Shown here piece by piece: positions 62,421 through 64,000 of a stretch of 64,000 nucleotides of DNA (position 1 is its first letter; each line of letters begins with the position of its first letter). Position numbers and translations under genes: made by a program. The DNA is taken from NCBI RefSeq assembly GCF_027744825.2, contig NC_071335.1, forward strand, positions 11,365,001 through 11,429,000, read 5' to 3'. Source of the stretch: Synchiropus splendidus. Its lineage: Eukaryota; Chordata; Actinopteri; Syngnathiformes; Callionymidae. A model generated the notes under the pieces. That model made no database searches, was not told the DNA's origin, and was given only the letters and a program-made list of their open reading frames with translations.

Positions 62421-63587
62421 TCAGGAATTAAGAAGGGGAAAATTGTAATCCATGAGGGATGAGAGCTGGAATATCTTTCTACAGGACAAGTGTTCATGCT
62501 ACTCAGTAAAAGCACTTCTTCCTTCCTTCCTCTGTAGAGATGCTTGCACATTGGTGGTGATCTTGGCCATGGCCACTTAGACAGGGGCATCTAATGTTCG
62601 ATTACACCTCGCACCTGTTCTTTGGTTTCACTGCCCAGCAGCTTTCATTTCACTCGGTTTGAGCCACAACAACACGTGACGCACTTGAAAGCAAGGTGAT
62701 GTTTTTCAGTCAGTCAATAGTGAAATGAAAATGGTGGCAAAGTCTGAATTTCACACACAGCAAACAATAGCTGGCTGTTGTTTACATCTGCCTCCCAGCT
62801 GGGTGTTAGTGGACATGTGAAGATCACACATGTCCACACGCACACTGATGTGTCTTCACATGTACAAAACATGCAATATTCATGCTGTTGAAGTGGAGGA
62901 CTCAAAATCTGATGTTTTTCTTAGCAACAGTGATTATTTATTCAGCGTCTGGGTGACTTTTTTGTACCGCAACACACTTTGAATGAAATTCATCTGTAAA
63001 CTGATGCTTGAAATCTTTTTTTTTTTTTTTTTACAACAAGCCTCTTCAAAAAGATGATTTCCCCTGCGACGCTTTCGCTGAAATCATGAGACGCATCAAG
63101 TGTGATTTTACGCCGAACTTTATGCAACTTTCTACAAAAGAGGTTTATCAATTTTCCTGCAGCTCGACTGAATAGGAAATGTTAACAGCATCCGTTCACT
63201 TTATTATATGTGAGAAGCTTCTCTGTGGACTTGTGCTCCAGCAGCGGGAACGATTAAAACATGACCTGAGGACTGGAGGGTGTGGGAGTGCTGATAAAGA
63301 ACTAATGAAAGTGTCTGGAGATCTTGGAGTCAATGGAGAGATTGAAGAATCAGAAAATTCTGGCGTTGCTTACATCTCACCATGTGATGGTTCTCCACAC
63401 GCTCACAAGGACGTCTGCTTGAATAATCCTTTTATTGTCTGGACTCTAAAGAATAAGGATAACATTGTCTTTCTTTTAACCTCCCGCTGGATTTTGATTC
63501 AAAGTAGTCTGTACTGTTTCAATTCAAATTTAAAGGGTATATTTTGTGGCAGTTTTTGTATGTTGACTAACGCATTTGTCCAAAAGG
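62421..63587. other. Intergenic, nothing recognised
   Basis: Contains a T-rich run near 63016-63032. No exon supported. Confidence 0.35.
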
Positions 63588-64000
63588 GTGGTGAGGCCAG
63601 TAATGTTGTATGGTTTGGAAACAGTGGCACTGAGGAGAAGACAGGAGGCAGAGCTGGAGGTAGCAGAGATGAAGATGCTGAGCTTCTCTCTGAAGTGAGC
63701 AGGATGGATAGGATCAGGAAGCAGTGTATCGGAGGGACAGACAGCACATGTGGTCAGGTGTTTAGGAGACAAAGTCAGAGAGGCTAGATGGAGATGGTTT
63801 GGACATGTACAGAGGAGAGAGAGCCAGTACATTGGTAGGAAGATGTTGAGGTTGGAACTGCCAGGCAGAAGGTGGAGAGGAAGGCCAAAGAGGAGATTTA
63901 TGGAGGTGGTGAAGGAGGACATGAGGTTTGTAGGTTTGAGAGAAGAAGAAGCAGAGGACAGGGTGAGATGGAGGGAGATGATCTGCTGTGGCCACCCCTG
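63588..64000 (+). mobile_element. LINE C-terminal region, truncated by window end
   Basis: One frame reads VVRPVMLYGLETVALRRRQE, AELEVAEMKMLSFSLK, then a stop, and on through REARWRWFGHVQRRE, GRRWRGRPKRRFMEVVKED and VRWREMICCGHP. Typical C-terminus of a teleost non-LTR retrotransposon, with a single internal stop. Clade not determined. Confidence 0.85.

Noticed and set aside
63179..63787. 202-codon plus-strand open frame
   Set aside because: Its second half overlaps the LINE but in the wrong frame, and the first half has no recognisable similarity.

Overview
The window is vertebrate, almost certainly teleost, genomic DNA. It holds interrupted genes with GT-AG introns (many only 50-110 bp), abundant (TA)n and (GT)n microsatellites, and remnants of LINE, Tc1/mariner and hAT elements of the kind common in ray-finned fish. 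There are no prokaryotic features.

Region 1 (1-26.4 kb, plus strand) is the 3' two-thirds of mpdz (MUPP1), a multi-PDZ scaffold of tight junctions and cell polarity complexes. Thirty exons join in one continuous reading frame (4188 nt, 1395 codons plus stop) running from the end of PDZ4 to the C-terminal PDZ13. PDZ4 (end), 5, 6, 7, 8, 10, 11, 12 and 13 are recognisable. PDZ9 keeps only its first strands and has lost the rest of the fold. The introns carry LINE and hAT debris and long microsatellites.

Region 2 (30.0-33.7 kb, minus strand) is a complete tyrp1 gene (tyrosinase-related protein 1, 528 aa, eight coding exons plus a putative first exon). It has all metal-binding histidines, a transmembrane segment, a di-leucine sorting signal and the SVV C-terminus. 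It is convergent with mpdz across a 3.6-4.7 kb spacer. The mpdz-tyrp1 linkage is also found at human 9p23, but lurap1l, which lies between them there, is not visible here.

Region 3 (35.3-39.6 kb, minus strand) is a five-exon gene I do not recognise. Its 510-residue product has a signal peptide, a long Glu/Asp-rich ectodomain, one membrane span and a short tail. It lies upstream of tyrp1 in the same orientation.

Region 4 (39.6-64 kb) shows no exon I can support. It is intergenic sequence with transposon remains: an internally deleted Tc1-like element with both inverted termini, a 486-bp hAT-type MITE with a perfect 8-bp target duplication, an older Tc1 relic, several LINE 3' ends (one running off the window end), a pair of unclassified repeats, and long (TA)n tracts.

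The genes do not form a pathway. mpdz is a cortical scaffold and tyrp1 is a melanosomal pigment enzyme. The unrecognised gene is probably a cell-surface or secretory-pathway protein.
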